Of a stretch of 64,000 nt of DNA, positions 1-11,222 are shown in pieces. The notes below the pieces were generated by a model. That model ran no database searches and was not told where the DNA came from. It saw nothing but the letters and a program-made list of their open reading frames with translations. A program made the position numbers and the translations under genes. This DNA is from Thermoleophilia bacterium (GTDB taxonomy: Bacteria > Actinomycetota > Thermoleophilia > Solirubrobacterales > 70-9): the NCBI GenBank assembly GCA_016650125.1, contig JAENWT010000011.1:1-64000 (forward strand). The letters are read 5' to 3'. Each line of letters starts with the position of its first letter. Position 1 is the stretch's first letter.

Positions 1-126
1 ATTTGGGCTCAAGGGACAACCGCCGAGCTCCGGTGCCGCGGAATCAGGCCCCGCCGTGATCGATTGGCCTTGAATCGGTTCGTTGAACACCGATTCGGGT
101 GCCGGGACTCATATCGAACTTGGTTT

Positions 127-141
127 CGGTGGATTCAGGCT
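127..141. repeat. Isolated IS1380-type terminal inverted repeat
   Basis: The 15 bases CGGTGGATTCAGGCT match the right end of the complete insertion sequence at 6908-6926, including two bases outside its terminal repeat. No transposase accompanies it, so it is either the end of a second copy extending left of the window or a leftover end. Confidence 0.55.
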
Positions 142-232
142 AAGAGTCGGTTCACCTTGCGCTCTCCCTTGACGCGTTAGCAGCGGTTGTTCCCTTTAAG
201 TCGACAGTATTCGCACTCGATCGATCAGACGA

Positions 233-261
233 ACGACCGTCCCGGTGGGGCGGTCGTTCAA
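233..261. terminator. Strong 13-bp hairpin
   Basis: The arms GAACGACCGTCCC and GGGGCGGTCGTTC pair over 13 bp with one G-T position and a 3-nt loop. No clear T tract follows on either strand, so it may be a factor-dependent terminator or a processing or protection stem rather than a classical intrinsic terminator. Confidence 0.4.
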
Positions 262-596
262 TGGAGGAGAGAAGATAACTACAAACGTATCTTAGCATTA
301 TCTTAAGATTCCGTTCGTATTTCAAGCAACCGATCGCGTGCCAAACCAGCACTGATCGTGCCCCGGCATTAATTCTTGATCGTTGCCATGCTCATTGTCC
401 GGTCTCTTGTATTTGACGGCGTTCTCCCAGTTGTCGCCTGTCCAGGACTCGCGCCCAAGGGAACCTCGGTTTCATGTCGCTGGGCGAAACAAGTTTGTAT
501 CGGGAACCGAGGCGATCCTGCCTCTCTGAACGAAACTATGGCGACCGGCCTTGACACAGCAGGGCCACAGATAAACGACCCTCATCCCGACCTCGG

Positions 597-1512
597 TCAG
601 CCGCGTCTGGGTGCCCGCACCTTTTCGCCGGCACCAATTGCCTCCATCACGGTATGGGTCGAGTGCTCGTCGTGGTCGCCCAAGGTACGGGCATACCTCA
701 TCGTTGTCTCGACGCTCGAATGCCGGGCGTGACGACTGACCATCTCGATCGGCACACCCCCGTCGATCGCCAGAGAGACGAAGCTGTGGCGCAATCGGTG
801 TGGCCAGACAGCAGGTTGGACTCCGGCTTCTGAGGCCAGCTCAATCAGGGATCTTCTTGCCGAGTGACGGTCATAGTGCACAAGCCGACCGTCCTTCTTT
901 TTGCGGAGACAAAGAGCTCCGCGTTTTCGACCAGCAATCGCCTTCTCAACGGCCTCAGCCGGCTCGCTGGCCAGCGCCACCTCTTCGACCTTCTTGCCCT
1001 TCCCGAGCACCTTGACGTACATGCCGCGACGGTCCTCGCGTACATCCTTGGCCTGGAGGGCACAAACTTCGGAGACGCGAAGCCCATTTGCGAGCAACAA
1101 CAAGACCAACGCCCGGGTACCCGGATCGGTGTCGCGAGCGGCGAGAACAAGGCTCGTCGCGTCGTCTGCATCAGGGCCGAGGTCGACTCGGAACTTGTCG
1201 CGGATCCTGTCGTCGGCGTTGGCCGGACGGGTCTGCGGCGGCGGTAGGGGAATGTTTCCACCGGTGACGTGGAGATGGCCCCCTCAGCGATCGCCTGGTT
1301 GTAAAAGGACGAGACGGCGGCAAAGTGTCGTCGCGTCGTCGATCCCGAAAGCGCAGCTCGAGATTCTCGACATACGCCTTGAGATCCACCTGAGCCATCT
1401 CAAGTGGATCCATGCTTCGGACGTCAAGCGACCAAGTGAAAAAGCGTAGGAGATCTCGTTCATATCCGCTGTGGGTCTCAGCGGATCCGGTATCTCTTGT
1501 CGGGCGCTTCAT
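597..1512 (-). pseudogene. Tyrosine recombinase/integrase, two frameshifts
   Basis: The gene can be followed through three reading frames. An ATG at 1512 opens an N-terminal SAM-like (core-binding) segment (GYERDLLRFF, then DLKAYVENLELR) that runs to about 1325. A second frame (SSFYNQAIAEG, SPVETFPYRRR) covers about 1325-1240. A third carries the catalytic domain to the stop at 597. The catalytic set is visible: Arg in GLRVSEV, HRLRHSF (HxxR), the second His in SRHARHS and Tyr in MRYARTL. The two frameshifts, near 1325 and 1240, break the N-terminal half, so the gene is probably dead unless both are sequencing errors. A large inverted repeat sits just upstream of its start. It was probably the integrase of a lost mobile element. 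Confidence 0.85.
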
Positions 1513-1527
1513 CTCGAGTAGGGGAGG

Positions 1528-1573
1528 CCGTATCAAATGGACGAAAACGGGCGGTTTCGTCCGTTTGATACGG
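1528..1573. repeat. 19-bp inverted repeat upstream of integrase
   Basis: The arms at 1528-1546 and 1555-1573 (CCGTATCAAATGGACGAAA and its complement with one mismatch) enclose an 8-nt GC-rich loop. It sits 15 nt upstream of the integrase start on the - strand, where an operator, an excisionase/integrase arm site or an attenuating hairpin would lie. It has no T tract. Confidence 0.7.
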
Positions 1574-1654
1574 CTACCCCTCATTGCGCTGACAAGATAA
1601 CAGTCAGTCAACTGATTGATAAGTTGTGCGCTGCAACGGTACCCGTGCAAGACG

Positions 1655-1680
1655 AAAGCCGGGCCTTTCGGGCCGGCTTT
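1655..1680. terminator. Terminator of the secreted hydrolase gene
   Basis: AAAGCCGG and CCGGCTTT pair as the outer stem and the inner bases close on a TTTC loop. It lies about 35 nt beyond the stop of the - strand gene ending at 1716. The symmetric A and T runs on the two sides allow bidirectional use. Confidence 0.65.
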
Positions 1681-1715
1681 CTGTCGGTCAACTGTGCGCC
1701 GTGGCGCGACAGGAT

Positions 1716-4475
1716 TTACGGAGACAGTCCGTCAATGCCGTTCCAGCTGTTGGAGGTGCAGATCCCGCCAGCCGCAGGCAACGCGGTGGTGCAGGCGCCC
1801 AGGGTGCCGTCAGCCACGAAAGTGCGCTCATGTTCGAGGGCATCCGCTGCCTCGGCGGGGTAATGGTGCGGATCACCGCCGTAGCCCCATTCTGGCCGTG
1901 GTGGAACGTTTTGCAGCGGTTCCACAGCACTGCCTTGGCCGCTATGACCGTGGTACGAGGGCGGGCCACCGTCGTAGTAGACCATGTAGTTCTGACCCGG
2001 ATCGGTCGGGAATGAATCGACCGGGGGCAGGGCCTCGTAGTCTTCGTCCCAGGTGCGCGACGGGGCCAGGGTCGGGGAGTAACGCTTGACCCCGATCGTG
2101 CGGGCCTCGACTTCGGCCGCGAAGTTGCTGACCTGATGGTCACCGAGCGACAGCTGCAGCAGCACATGATGCGGAGGTGTGTTCTCCAGCGGGTTGTCGG
2201 TCATGTTTTCCGCGTATCCGTTGCCTTCGCCGCGATCCCACAGCAGCTGTACCAAGGAGAGCAGCAGCGGCCGTGAGGCCAGGTCAGGATAGTTCGAGTA
2301 GAGCCCCAGACCGGGCAGCTTGAAGTACTTGTCTGAGTCGACGCTGCGGCGCAGCAGGGTCGAGTAATTGATGCCCGGAACCCGGAGGATGTCCCGGTCG
2401 GTATCCGGTGAGATGGCGGTTACGGCGCCGCCCATGATGCCACCCTGACTGCTCCCGAAGTAGGTGCCGCGGGTGTCAGCCCCCTGCGAGGTGTCAATCG
2501 CCGGGCCGGGGGTGATCGGGGTGGTGCCGTTGTGGTCCATCTGGAAGGCGGGGTCGGTCGCCAGACCATCCGGATGATCCAGGGCGCGCTGGACCATCAG
2601 GAAGTTGAGAAAGCCCTGCTGCATCCGGTCGACCGCCTTGTTGAAGTTGGACATGTCGCCCAGGGACGCGATGATGGTCGACAGATCAAGCTCCGAGAAG
2701 CCATCGAAGTTGGCAGCACAGTAGGTGGAGTTGGTCGCGTTTGCGATCTGCTCGGTCGCGTTGATCTGACTGAGCGTGCCGAGCAGTCCGTGACCATAGG
2801 TTCCGGTACCGCCGGGAATGACTGTCCCGGTGTCGACTGTCGACTTCGGAATGATGCATCTGAACGGCACGTCCATCGTGTAGGACTCGTTCCAGGTCAG
2901 GTTGTCGTCGGCGTCGAAGCTGAACTTGGACCCCGGCGGGCACCCGTTCTGGTCCAGGTAGCAGGGCACGTTCTTGACGTAGCCGACCACTGTGCGCTGT
3001 GTCGTGGTCCCGTTCGGGACCGGTGAGGTGGCCGGGGCGTCCGGGTCGTAGTCGCCAGTTCCGGGATAGTTGTTGCCACAAGATGCCGCGGCCGTATCGC
3101 TGTAGTCGCAGTAGGCGAGCACATCGACGTTCGGGCTGTTGCCCTCGATCTTGCGATTCGCGAGGTTCGTGTCACCGAGGCGCGCAAAGGCGTCATCGCG
3201 GATCTCGGTCATGCGTCCGGTCAGGCTTTTCTCGGAGGCGACCGTGAAGTCCCAGGCCATGTAGAGGTCACTGCGACCGATGCCGGCTTTGTCGCTCAGG
3301 TCGTTGATCACCGATTCCATGTGTGGGCGGCGGTTTTCGACTATCTGCTGCTGGGTCGGTTCGTTGTCGCGGTAGACCTCGAATCCGGTGGGTGCGGGGA
3401 TCGTCTCTCCGTCAGCGTTTTTGAGGTTGCGGAAGGCAATGATGAAACGGTGGCCGGAGGCAAGGTTCTTCGCCGGGCGGATGATCAGGTTGACCGGACC
3501 GGTATTGCCCGGGTTCTGATTGATACCGCCGGCGCTGATCAAGTCCGGATCGCTGTTCGGATCCGGCCCGTCAGGTCCATACTTCGGGTCGACCGTGGTC
3601 GGGTTGGAATCGAGTTCGGCCCAGATCGGCTGACGCTCGCCAGTGGTGGCGTCAATCAGCACCACGGCCTGATTCGGATCCTTGTAGGCACCGATGTCAT
3701 TCAGCGGCACCAGGCCGCTCTTGGCAAAGGCGGCGGGATTATCGAGACCGGGAATCTTGATCAGGATCTCGTTGCCGGGGCTGAAGCCATCAGCCCGGTT
3801 GATGTCGGTGACCGACATGTGATCCGGATGGGCGTTGCCGGTATTGACCGGAGTTGAGTCGGCAGCCAGGTTCAGCCGCAGTCCCGTGTCGGTCGAAGAA
3901 TCGGGCTTGGTGTAGTAGTCGTCCGGGAAGGGCTGCAGGCAGATGCTGGTATCGAGGAAGTCGCAGTTCTGCGGGTTGTCGCCCAGGGGGACCTTCACAT
4001 ACGGGTCCACGCAGAGGCCGTCCTTCTTCTCCAGCCGTTTGGCCTGGGTGGCCTTGTGGTTCTTCTTGCCGTGCTTGGGCCTGGAGTACTTCGCAATGGC
4101 GGTGACTGTCTTGACACCGCATGTGGCGAGTTTTTCGCGCCCATGCTTGTTCATCGGGACTGAAATCCGTTTTGTCTTGGCTTTGTTGAACCGGACGCCG
4201 ATGTTGGCGAAACGGTTCGTCTTGCCACCCTGCTTGACCTTCACCCGCATAATGGTCGGGGCGGTTGCCCGAATCTTAAGGTTCAGCTTCTTGGTCTTGA
4301 GTAGCGCCGCCTGGTTCTTGGTCCTGACCTGAATCGTCACCTTGGCCCGTTTGCCGCCGTGCTTGCCGGCCGCAGCATTTCCTGCTGCGATTGAACCAAT
4401 GGCAAACAAAGCCAGCATCAAGACTGCCGCGACCGAACTCAGCCGACGGATGGACAACCCAGATCTAACAGACAT
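1716..4475 (-). CDS. Large secreted alpha/beta-hydrolase-like protein
   Basis: 919 aa. An N-terminal signal peptide (basic start, hydrophobic run to about residue 35 ending in AAGNAAAG) is followed by a Lys-rich beta domain (about residues 40-160) and a long region without recognisable repeats. Near residue 673 the motif GSSQGG looks like a nucleophile elbow (GxSxG), preceded by a Gly/Asp-rich strand. Near the C-terminus GDHQVS and HGHSGQG could supply the acid and the histidine. I infer a secreted hydrolase, perhaps an esterase or lipase, substrate unknown. The start is backed by a GAGGAG box about 10 nt upstream. A terminator follows at 1655-1680 and a palindrome lies at 4520-4537 upstream. 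The two flanking genes are an integrase relic and an IS, so it could be horizontally acquired, but its signal-peptide style matches the other secreted proteins in the window. Confidence 0.7.
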   Translation of the reverse strand: MSVRSGLSIRRLSSVAAVLMLALFAIGSIAAGNAAAGKHGGKRAKVTIQVRTKNQAALLKTKKLNLKIRATAPTIMRVKVKQGGKTNRFANIGVRFNKAKTKRISVPMNKHGREKLATCGVKTVTAIAKYSRPKHGKKNHKATQAKRLEKKDGLCVDPYVKVPLGDNPQNCDFLDTSICLQPFPDDYYTKPDSSTDTGLRLNLAADSTPVNTGNAHPDHMSVTDINRADGFSPGNEILIKIPGLDNPAAFAKSGLVPLNDIGAYKDPNQAVVLIDATTGERQPIWAELDSNPTTVDPKYGPDGPDPNSDPDLISAGGINQNPGNTGPVNLIIRPAKNLASGHRFIIAFRNLKNADGETIPAPTGFEVYRDNEPTQQQIVENRRPHMESVINDLSDKAGIGRSDLYMAWDFTVASEKSLTGRMTEIRDDAFARLGDTNLANRKIEGNSPNVDVLAYCDYSDTAAASCGNNYPGTGDYDPDAPATSPVPNGTTTQRTVVGYVKNVPCYLDQNGCPPGSKFSFDADDNLTWNESYTMDVPFRCIIPKSTVDTGTVIPGGTGTYGHGLLGTLSQINATEQIANATNSTYCAANFDGFSELDLSTIIASLGDMSNFNKAVDRMQQGFLNFLMVQRALDHPDGLATDPAFQMDHNGTTPITPGPAIDTSQGADTRGTYFGSSQGGIMGGAVTAISPDTDRDILRVPGINYSTLLRRSVDSDKYFKLPGLGLYSNYPDLASRPLLLSLVQLLWDRGEGNGYAENMTDNPLENTPPHHVLLQLSLGDHQVSNFAAEVEARTIGVKRYSPTLAPSRTWDEDYEALPPVDSFPTDPGQNYMVYYDGGPPSYHGHSGQGSAVEPLQNVPPRPEWGYGGDPHHYPAEAADALEHERTFVADGTLGACTTALPAAGGICTSNSWNGIDGLSP

Positions 4476-4519
4476 ATGCCCTGCTCCTCACATGTAAGAA
4501 TTTGGAAATCACCCACCAC

Positions 4520-4537
4520 AAGTGACAACAGTCACTT
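4520..4537. promoter_or_regulatory. Palindrome upstream of secreted hydrolase
   Basis: AAGTGAC-AACA-GTCACTT is a perfect 7-bp inverted repeat about 45 nt upstream of the hydrolase start, at a position suited to an operator over the promoter. A second, looser repeat (GCCTGTCA at 4567-4574, TGACAGGC at 4598-4605) lies further upstream. Both share a TGTCA/GTCAC theme, which suggests one dimeric regulator. I cannot name it. Confidence 0.45.
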
Positions 4538-5312
4538 CTAATGTTATCAGACGTGTCGTGCCAATCGCCTGTCATCCCCATAATTTGGTCAGAGCGCTGA
4601 CAGGCCATTGACCAACGAAAGACGAGGCTCCTGGTCCTCCTCCAAAAGAGATCACTCGCGTTTCTGGAATCCTTAGGTGCGAAGGATGATCGAATGTTCG
4701 AGGATCTCCGGGTCCGTGGCGAGGAACGTGGACAGGGACGGCGTCCCCCTCGCTCGCTCAACCTCGTTCGAGGATGTCGAGGAAGGCGGTTAGACAGCGG
4801 CGGTGATCCCTGGCAGCTGATCCATGGCCGCAGCCTCCGCGATCGACCACTCCAAAGCGCTCATCACTGTGGTCCGGGTACTTGCGAGCTCGTCATCGCC
4901 AAGTCACCTCGCCGTCGATCGCCGCGGCCAGGGGAATCGTGCCAGCCAAAAGCATCAAGGATCTCTCCATTCCGATGAAGCTCTCGAAGACGTCGACGGC
5001 TTTGCTTCGAACCCCGAAGGCGATTGAAGCCGAGCTCACCGGCCGCGGTCTGCGGTACAGAAAGTCAGCTGCGACGAGTACCGTGGCGTTATACTTGGCG
5101 GGAGCAGCACACATATCCCTTGCAAAAGGAGAGGAGGGGTCGAACGTCTGGTGGGCAGGCCACCGACCGGTGCACCGCAGTAAACCCAGTGGCTGTTGAC
5201 GAAGGAGTAGTCGACGTAGTCCAGCTGACCGAACGGATCGGCTGCCCAGAAGTAGCGCCCAGCCAGACCGAGCCCGGGTTTTACGGTACGTCGGCCGCGA
5301 AGCGCAGCTTAA
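4538..5312. other. Gene-free stretch left of the insertion sequence
   Basis: About 775 bases with only short overlapping ORFs on both strands and no recognisable domain. The ORFs around 4880-5200 (+) and 4893-5348 (-) have no plausible ribosome binding site and no motif I recognise. It is probably decayed coding sequence or leftover of an earlier insertion. Confidence 0.5.
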
Positions 5313-5329
5313 CCTGAATCCACCGTTTC
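5313..5329 (+). repeat. Left terminal inverted repeat of the IS
   Basis: CCTGAATCCACCGTTTC, the exact reverse complement of 6908-6924. Confidence 0.9.
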
Positions 5330-5418
5330 CATCCAATCCATTTAGCAAAATGACCTCCTGAAAGGGCTTGATAGCGACAGATTGCGCCTGTCGCGGCCCG
5401 AGTCAGGAGGTCACCCAA

Positions 5419-6726
5419 ATGGTGAAGCATTCGAGTCCGGTTCGCATTGAGAAGATCAAGCCTTGTTTCGACGATGCCCGGCTCGTAAGTGACGCCGGCC
5501 TGATCATCCCGGCCACTCTCGCCGAGCGCCTGGGATTGGCCAAGCTGATCAACGAAAAGCTCGACCTCGGATCCCGTCCCGGTGCCGTCCGCCCGGAGCG
5601 CAAAGCGATGACCCTGATCTACGCGATGCTGGCCGGAGCCGACTCGATCGATGATTGCGACCTGCTTCGCAGTGGCGCAACCGAAGCGGTCCTTGCCCAT
5701 AAGGCATTGGCACCTTCGACCCTCGGCACCTTCCTTCGCAGTATGAGCTTCGGTCACGTCCGCCAGTTGGAATCGATCAGTGGTGAACTACTCCGGCGCG
5801 CCTGGTCGGCAGGTGCCGGGCCGGTTGAGGGCGAGCGCCTGACGATCGATCTCGACTCCTTCGTCGGTCAGGTCCACGGCTACCAAAAGCAGGGCGCCGG
5901 CTTCGGCTACACCGGCGAGCGCGGCCTCCACCCGCTGCTGGCCACCCGGGCGGGTACCGGCGAGATCCTCGGGATCCGGCTGCGCGAAGGCTCGGCAAAC
6001 ACCCAGCGCGGTATCCAGCGCTTCCTCGAAGAGCTGATCCCAAGGGTCCGCCGGGCCGGAGCCACGGGCGAGATCCTGATCCGAGCCGATTCGGGTTTTT
6101 GGCGAGCGAAGACCTTCGAGCTACTGGAGGAGAAAGGCATCTCCTACTCGATCGGGGTCCGCCAGCAGGGCAAGGTCCCCGAGGCGATCGCCGAGATCCC
6201 GGAATCGGCCTGGCAAAGGCTTGAGGACTACCCCGAGCCCGGTCTGGCCGAAATCGCTGAGACCATCTGCTCCGGACGCCGGCTGATCGTTCGTCGGGTG
6301 CGGGAGCTATCTGACCAGCAGGAGCTCTTGCCGGGCTGGCGCCACCACGCCTTCATGACCAACCGCACCGAGGAGATCGGGGTGGTTGAAGCCGAACACC
6401 GAAAGCACGCGGTGATCGAGCTTGCGATCCGGGACCTCAAGGCCGGGGCTCTGGCTCACTTTCCCTCCGGGCACTTCTCGGCCAACTCGGCCTGGACCCA
6501 GTTCGCCGCCGTGGCCCATAACCTCGCCCGCTTCAGTCAGGTGATCGGATCTCCTGGCAGGACCTTGGCGACGCTGCCCACCTTCCAGCGCAAGCTGCTT
6601 CAGGTTCCCGGCCGGATCACCCGCTCGGCCCGGCAGACGGTGCTTCACCTGCCGGCTCGCTGGCCCTGGCGGATCGCCTTCATGGAGGCCCTCAGTCGGA
6701 TCAGGGCATTGCCAACTCTGGCCTGA
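5419..6726 (+). CDS. IS1380-family DDE transposase
   Basis: 435 aa, the usual size for this family. I chose the ATG at 5419 because AGGAGG sits 8 nt before it; an upstream TTG in frame has no such signal. The DDE elements are visible: the first Asp in the LTIDLDSF strand followed by the conserved HGYQKQGAG and GxHPLLA segment, the second Asp in IRADSGFW, and the catalytic Glu in the HAVIELAIRDLKAGAL helix. The reading frame is intact, so the element may be active. The only neighbouring trace of a relative is the lone end at 127-141. Confidence 0.93.
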   Translation: MVKHSSPVRIEKIKPCFDDARLVSDAGLIIPATLAERLGLAKLINEKLDLGSRPGAVRPERKAMTLIYAMLAGADSIDDCDLLRSGATEAVLAHKALAPSTLGTFLRSMSFGHVRQLESISGELLRRAWSAGAGPVEGERLTIDLDSFVGQVHGYQKQGAGFGYTGERGLHPLLATRAGTGEILGIRLREGSANTQRGIQRFLEELIPRVRRAGATGEILIRADSGFWRAKTFELLEEKGISYSIGVRQQGKVPEAIAEIPESAWQRLEDYPEPGLAEIAETICSGRRLIVRRVRELSDQQELLPGWRHHAFMTNRTEEIGVVEAEHRKHAVIELAIRDLKAGALAHFPSGHFSANSAWTQFAAVAHNLARFSQVIGSPGRTLATLPTFQRKLLQVPGRITRSARQTVLHLPARWPWRIAFMEALSRIRALPTLA

Positions 6727-6894
6727 TCCGCCATCCCGAGATCGATGAGCTTCACTTGCGCGGCAGGTGATCACCCCTGCCCGGATTCGGGTCGAATGAA
6801 CGCAGGATCAATTGAAGAGCGCGTCATCTGGCCGGTCGGCCACCAACCAGGAGGTCGATCGCCGCCTCACGGGCCCCTCTTCGCCCCGATCTGG

Positions 6895-7293
6895 TCATCT
6901 TGACTTTGAAACGGTGGATTCAGGCTTAGTACGAGGCAGGCCTCGCTTCAGTATTTCGGCGAGCACCACGGCCTGGTTGTATTTTTCGTCCTTGGCCGAA
7001 TAGACGAGGGTCAGGCGACCCTTCCTGCCCCATCCACGGAGTTCCTTCAGATCTTCCCTGCGTTCACGCAATTCATCGATGTAGCGTTCCCTGAACCGGT
7101 CGAACTTCTCCGGATCGTGGTCGAACCACTTGCGAAGTTCAATGCTTGGTGCAAGCTCCTTCTCCCAGGTATCGACATTTGCCACACGCTTTGAAACTCC
7201 CCTCGGCCAGATCCGATCGACCAGAACCCGTCGGCCATCTTCACTTCCGACTGGCTCGTAGGCTCTTTTGATGCCGATGTCGAGCTTGGCCAT
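6895..7293 (-). CDS. YeaO-like DUF488 protein with an IS-derived tail
   Basis: 132 aa, slightly longer than the usual 115-120. The family core is complete: GIKRAYEP near the start, the VDRIWPRGVSK signature, LRKWFDHDPEKF and LTLVYSAKDEKYNQA near the end. The biochemical role of the family is not established; some annotations suggest a uroporphyrin-III-methyltransferase-like or nucleic-acid-related role. The last roughly nine residues and the stop at 6895 are encoded by the terminal repeat and inner edge of the IS, which inserted at the 3' end of the gene. The natural C-terminus seems barely affected, so the protein is probably functional. Confidence 0.85.
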   Translation of the reverse strand: MAKLDIGIKRAYEPVGSEDGRRVLVDRIWPRGVSKRVANVDTWEKELAPSIELRKWFDHDPEKFDRFRERYIDELRERREDLKELRGWGRKGRLTLVYSAKDEKYNQAVVLAEILKRGLPRTKPESTVSKSR

Positions 7294-7348
7294 GGTTCGA
7301 TCCTAACTGACCGGAATCGTTTACATGACCTATGTGAAAATTCTTTTC

Positions 7349-9650
<2,302 letters not shown>

Positions 9651-9868
9651 GCCTGAAGAATGTCGTCCGTAAGCGGCTCCGACACGACAAGATCAAAGTA
9701 TCGATGTTCTGGAGTGGCACCGGGCGATCGGTGCCTGCCAGCATCGCTGCAACTACTTCCGGATACAGGAGCGGCGGCAGGCCGTCTCCGGGCATACCTG
9801 ACCGCGCTTTCGCATGGTCGAGCCCCGTGTTCGTGGGCCGATACCATGGGGAAAAGCAAGGAGCAGGC

Positions 9869-11068
9869 GTGGACGATAGAACTCAAGCGGCATCAGTCTG
9901 GATGGCGACGACGCCAAAGACCGACTATGCGTTTCTCTCAGAGGACCTGACGGTCGACGTGGTTGTAGTCGGTGCGGGCATTGCCGGCGTGTCTGTCGCA
10001 TATCGGCTAAAAGAGCTTGGAAAGCGCGTTGTTCTGGTCGAATCCGGTCGGATCGTCGAAGGATCGACGGGTAAGACAACGGCTAAGGTCAGCTCACTGC
10101 ACGGGCTCATCTACACCACACTTACCAAGAACTTTACGGACGAAGGCGCGCGTATCTACGGTGAAGCCAACGAAGCGGCAATCGATGAGATCGAGAGGCT
10201 GATCAAAGAGCACGAGATCGACTGTGACTTCTCGCGTCTCGACTCTTATACCTATGCTCAAGATGAATCGGGGACGGCTAAGGTTCGGCGGGAGGCTGAG
10301 ATCGCTGAGCGGCTGGGACTTCCGGCCGGCTATACAGACGAAGTGCCACTACCGTATCCGACCTATGGTGCTGTCAAGTTCAGTGATCAGGCTCAGTTTC
10401 ATGTTCGCAAGTACTTGCTGGCCTTGGCGGAAAGGATCGACGGTGACGGTAGCTTCGTGTTCGAGAACACAAAAGCGCTTGACATCAGTACCGATGGCGA
10501 TTCGCCTCGGCTGATGACCGAGCGGGGCACGATTACTGCTACAGATATCGTGGTCACCACCCACGAGCCGTTTTACGATCCCGACGACGACTACGCCGAT
10601 CTCTTCACGTTCTGGGACTACGCGCTGGGAGTGCTGATCACGCAGGAAGCGCCACCGGGCGAGTTCTTCAGCACCGGATCCGAACCGCATTCGATCCGGA
10701 CTCAAACGACCGAAGACGGTGACATCGTGATTATCGGTGGCAAGAGCGAGGCAGAGGCGACAGCCGACTCCGACGATGACGCCTACGACTTGGTCGAAGT
10801 GGATTATTCCGACAAGCTGGAGATTGAGCGGGTCGTCTACAAATGGAACACCTACGACTTGGCGACCAGCGACGGCGCGTCATACATCGGTCAGCTCTCG
10901 AAGAATCAGGCGCACGTTTACGTCGCCACCGGTTTCAATGGCTGGGGGATGACCAACGGTGTTGTGGCAGGCATGTTGCTCGGTGACCGGCTCACCGGCA
11001 AGGAGAATCCCTGGGCTGACTTCTTCGACAAGTTCACCCGCGAAAAGTATGCGAAGGACAGCCGGTAG
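9869..11068 (+). CDS. FAD-dependent oxidoreductase, YhfW-like without Rieske domain
   Basis: 399 aa from a GTG at 9869 preceded by AAGGAG. The ORF extends upstream but has no better start. VDVVVVGAGIAGVSVAYRL is the N-terminal FAD-binding fold. GSTGKTTAKVSSLHGLIY closely resembles the segment typical of the DAO-type FAD proteins fused to a C-terminal Rieske [2Fe-2S] domain (Bacillus YhfW). Near the end VYVATGFNGWGMTNGV is the second FAD-contact motif. The Rieske domain, normally another 80-100 residues with CxH and CxxH, is missing, so electron transfer must use another partner or none. The substrate is unknown. The next gene on the other strand is a Nfu scaffold; a large inverted repeat separates the two. 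Confidence 0.8.
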   Translation: MDDRTQAASVWMATTPKTDYAFLSEDLTVDVVVVGAGIAGVSVAYRLKELGKRVVLVESGRIVEGSTGKTTAKVSSLHGLIYTTLTKNFTDEGARIYGEANEAAIDEIERLIKEHEIDCDFSRLDSYTYAQDESGTAKVRREAEIAERLGLPAGYTDEVPLPYPTYGAVKFSDQAQFHVRKYLLALAERIDGDGSFVFENTKALDISTDGDSPRLMTERGTITATDIVVTTHEPFYDPDDDYADLFTFWDYALGVLITQEAPPGEFFSTGSEPHSIRTQTTEDGDIVIIGGKSEAEATADSDDDAYDLVEVDYSDKLEIERVVYKWNTYDLATSDGASYIGQLSKNQAHVYVATGFNGWGMTNGVVAGMLLGDRLTGKENPWADFFDKFTREKYAKDSR

Positions 11069-11120
11069 TGCATTGAAGTTTCAAGGGCCATGATCGAGTT
11101 CGTTCTGGTCTGCGAGACCC

Positions 11121-11182
11121 TTGGAACTCCCCCGCTTCCGCGGACATGGTGATCTTCCCCCGGAAAAGCGGGGGAGTTCCAA
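11121..11182. terminator. 17-bp perfect inverted repeat between convergent genes
   Basis: The arms at 11121-11137 (TTGGAACTCCCCCGCTT) and 11166-11182 are perfect complements with a 28-nt spacer, part of which (CCG and CGG) can extend the stem past a bulge. It lies between the ends of the FAD oxidoreductase (+) and nfu (-) genes, which suits a bidirectional terminator, although the arms are unusually long and lack a T tract. Confidence 0.6.
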
Positions 11183-11222
11183 CCCTACTCAGTCGCTGGG
11201 CTCAGTCTGAAATTCAGACGGC

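Larger units (their letters stand above)
1..596. other. No supportable gene; decayed intergenic DNA
   Basis: I find no ORF here with a recognisable protein, good start signal or sensible codon use. The stretch holds one isolated IS end (127-141), a strong hairpin (233-261) and an AT-richer patch around 270-330, which stands out in this GC-rich window. It lies downstream of the broken integrase and looks like debris at the edge of a mobile region. Confidence 0.5.
5313..6924 (+). mobile_element. Complete IS1380-family insertion sequence
   Basis: 1,612 bp bounded by 17-bp perfect terminal inverted repeats (5313-5329 and 6908-6924, CCTGAATCCACCGTTTC inward), with a single transposase gene in between. 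Size, one-ORF layout and CC-starting ends fit the IS1380 family. The flanks are CTTAA on the left and CTTAG on the right, a near-match that could be a 5-bp target duplication with one change. The right end runs into the last codons of the YeaO-like gene. Confidence 0.85.

Noticed and set aside
152-352. 66-codon - strand ORF near the left edge
   Set aside because: It has no SD box and no recognisable motif. It covers a hairpin and AT-rich DNA, and its codon use is unlike real genes nearby.
4882-5199. Possible decayed class I fructose-bisphosphate aldolase
   Set aside because: A vague resemblance to an aldolase N-terminus could not be backed by any catalytic or conserved block.
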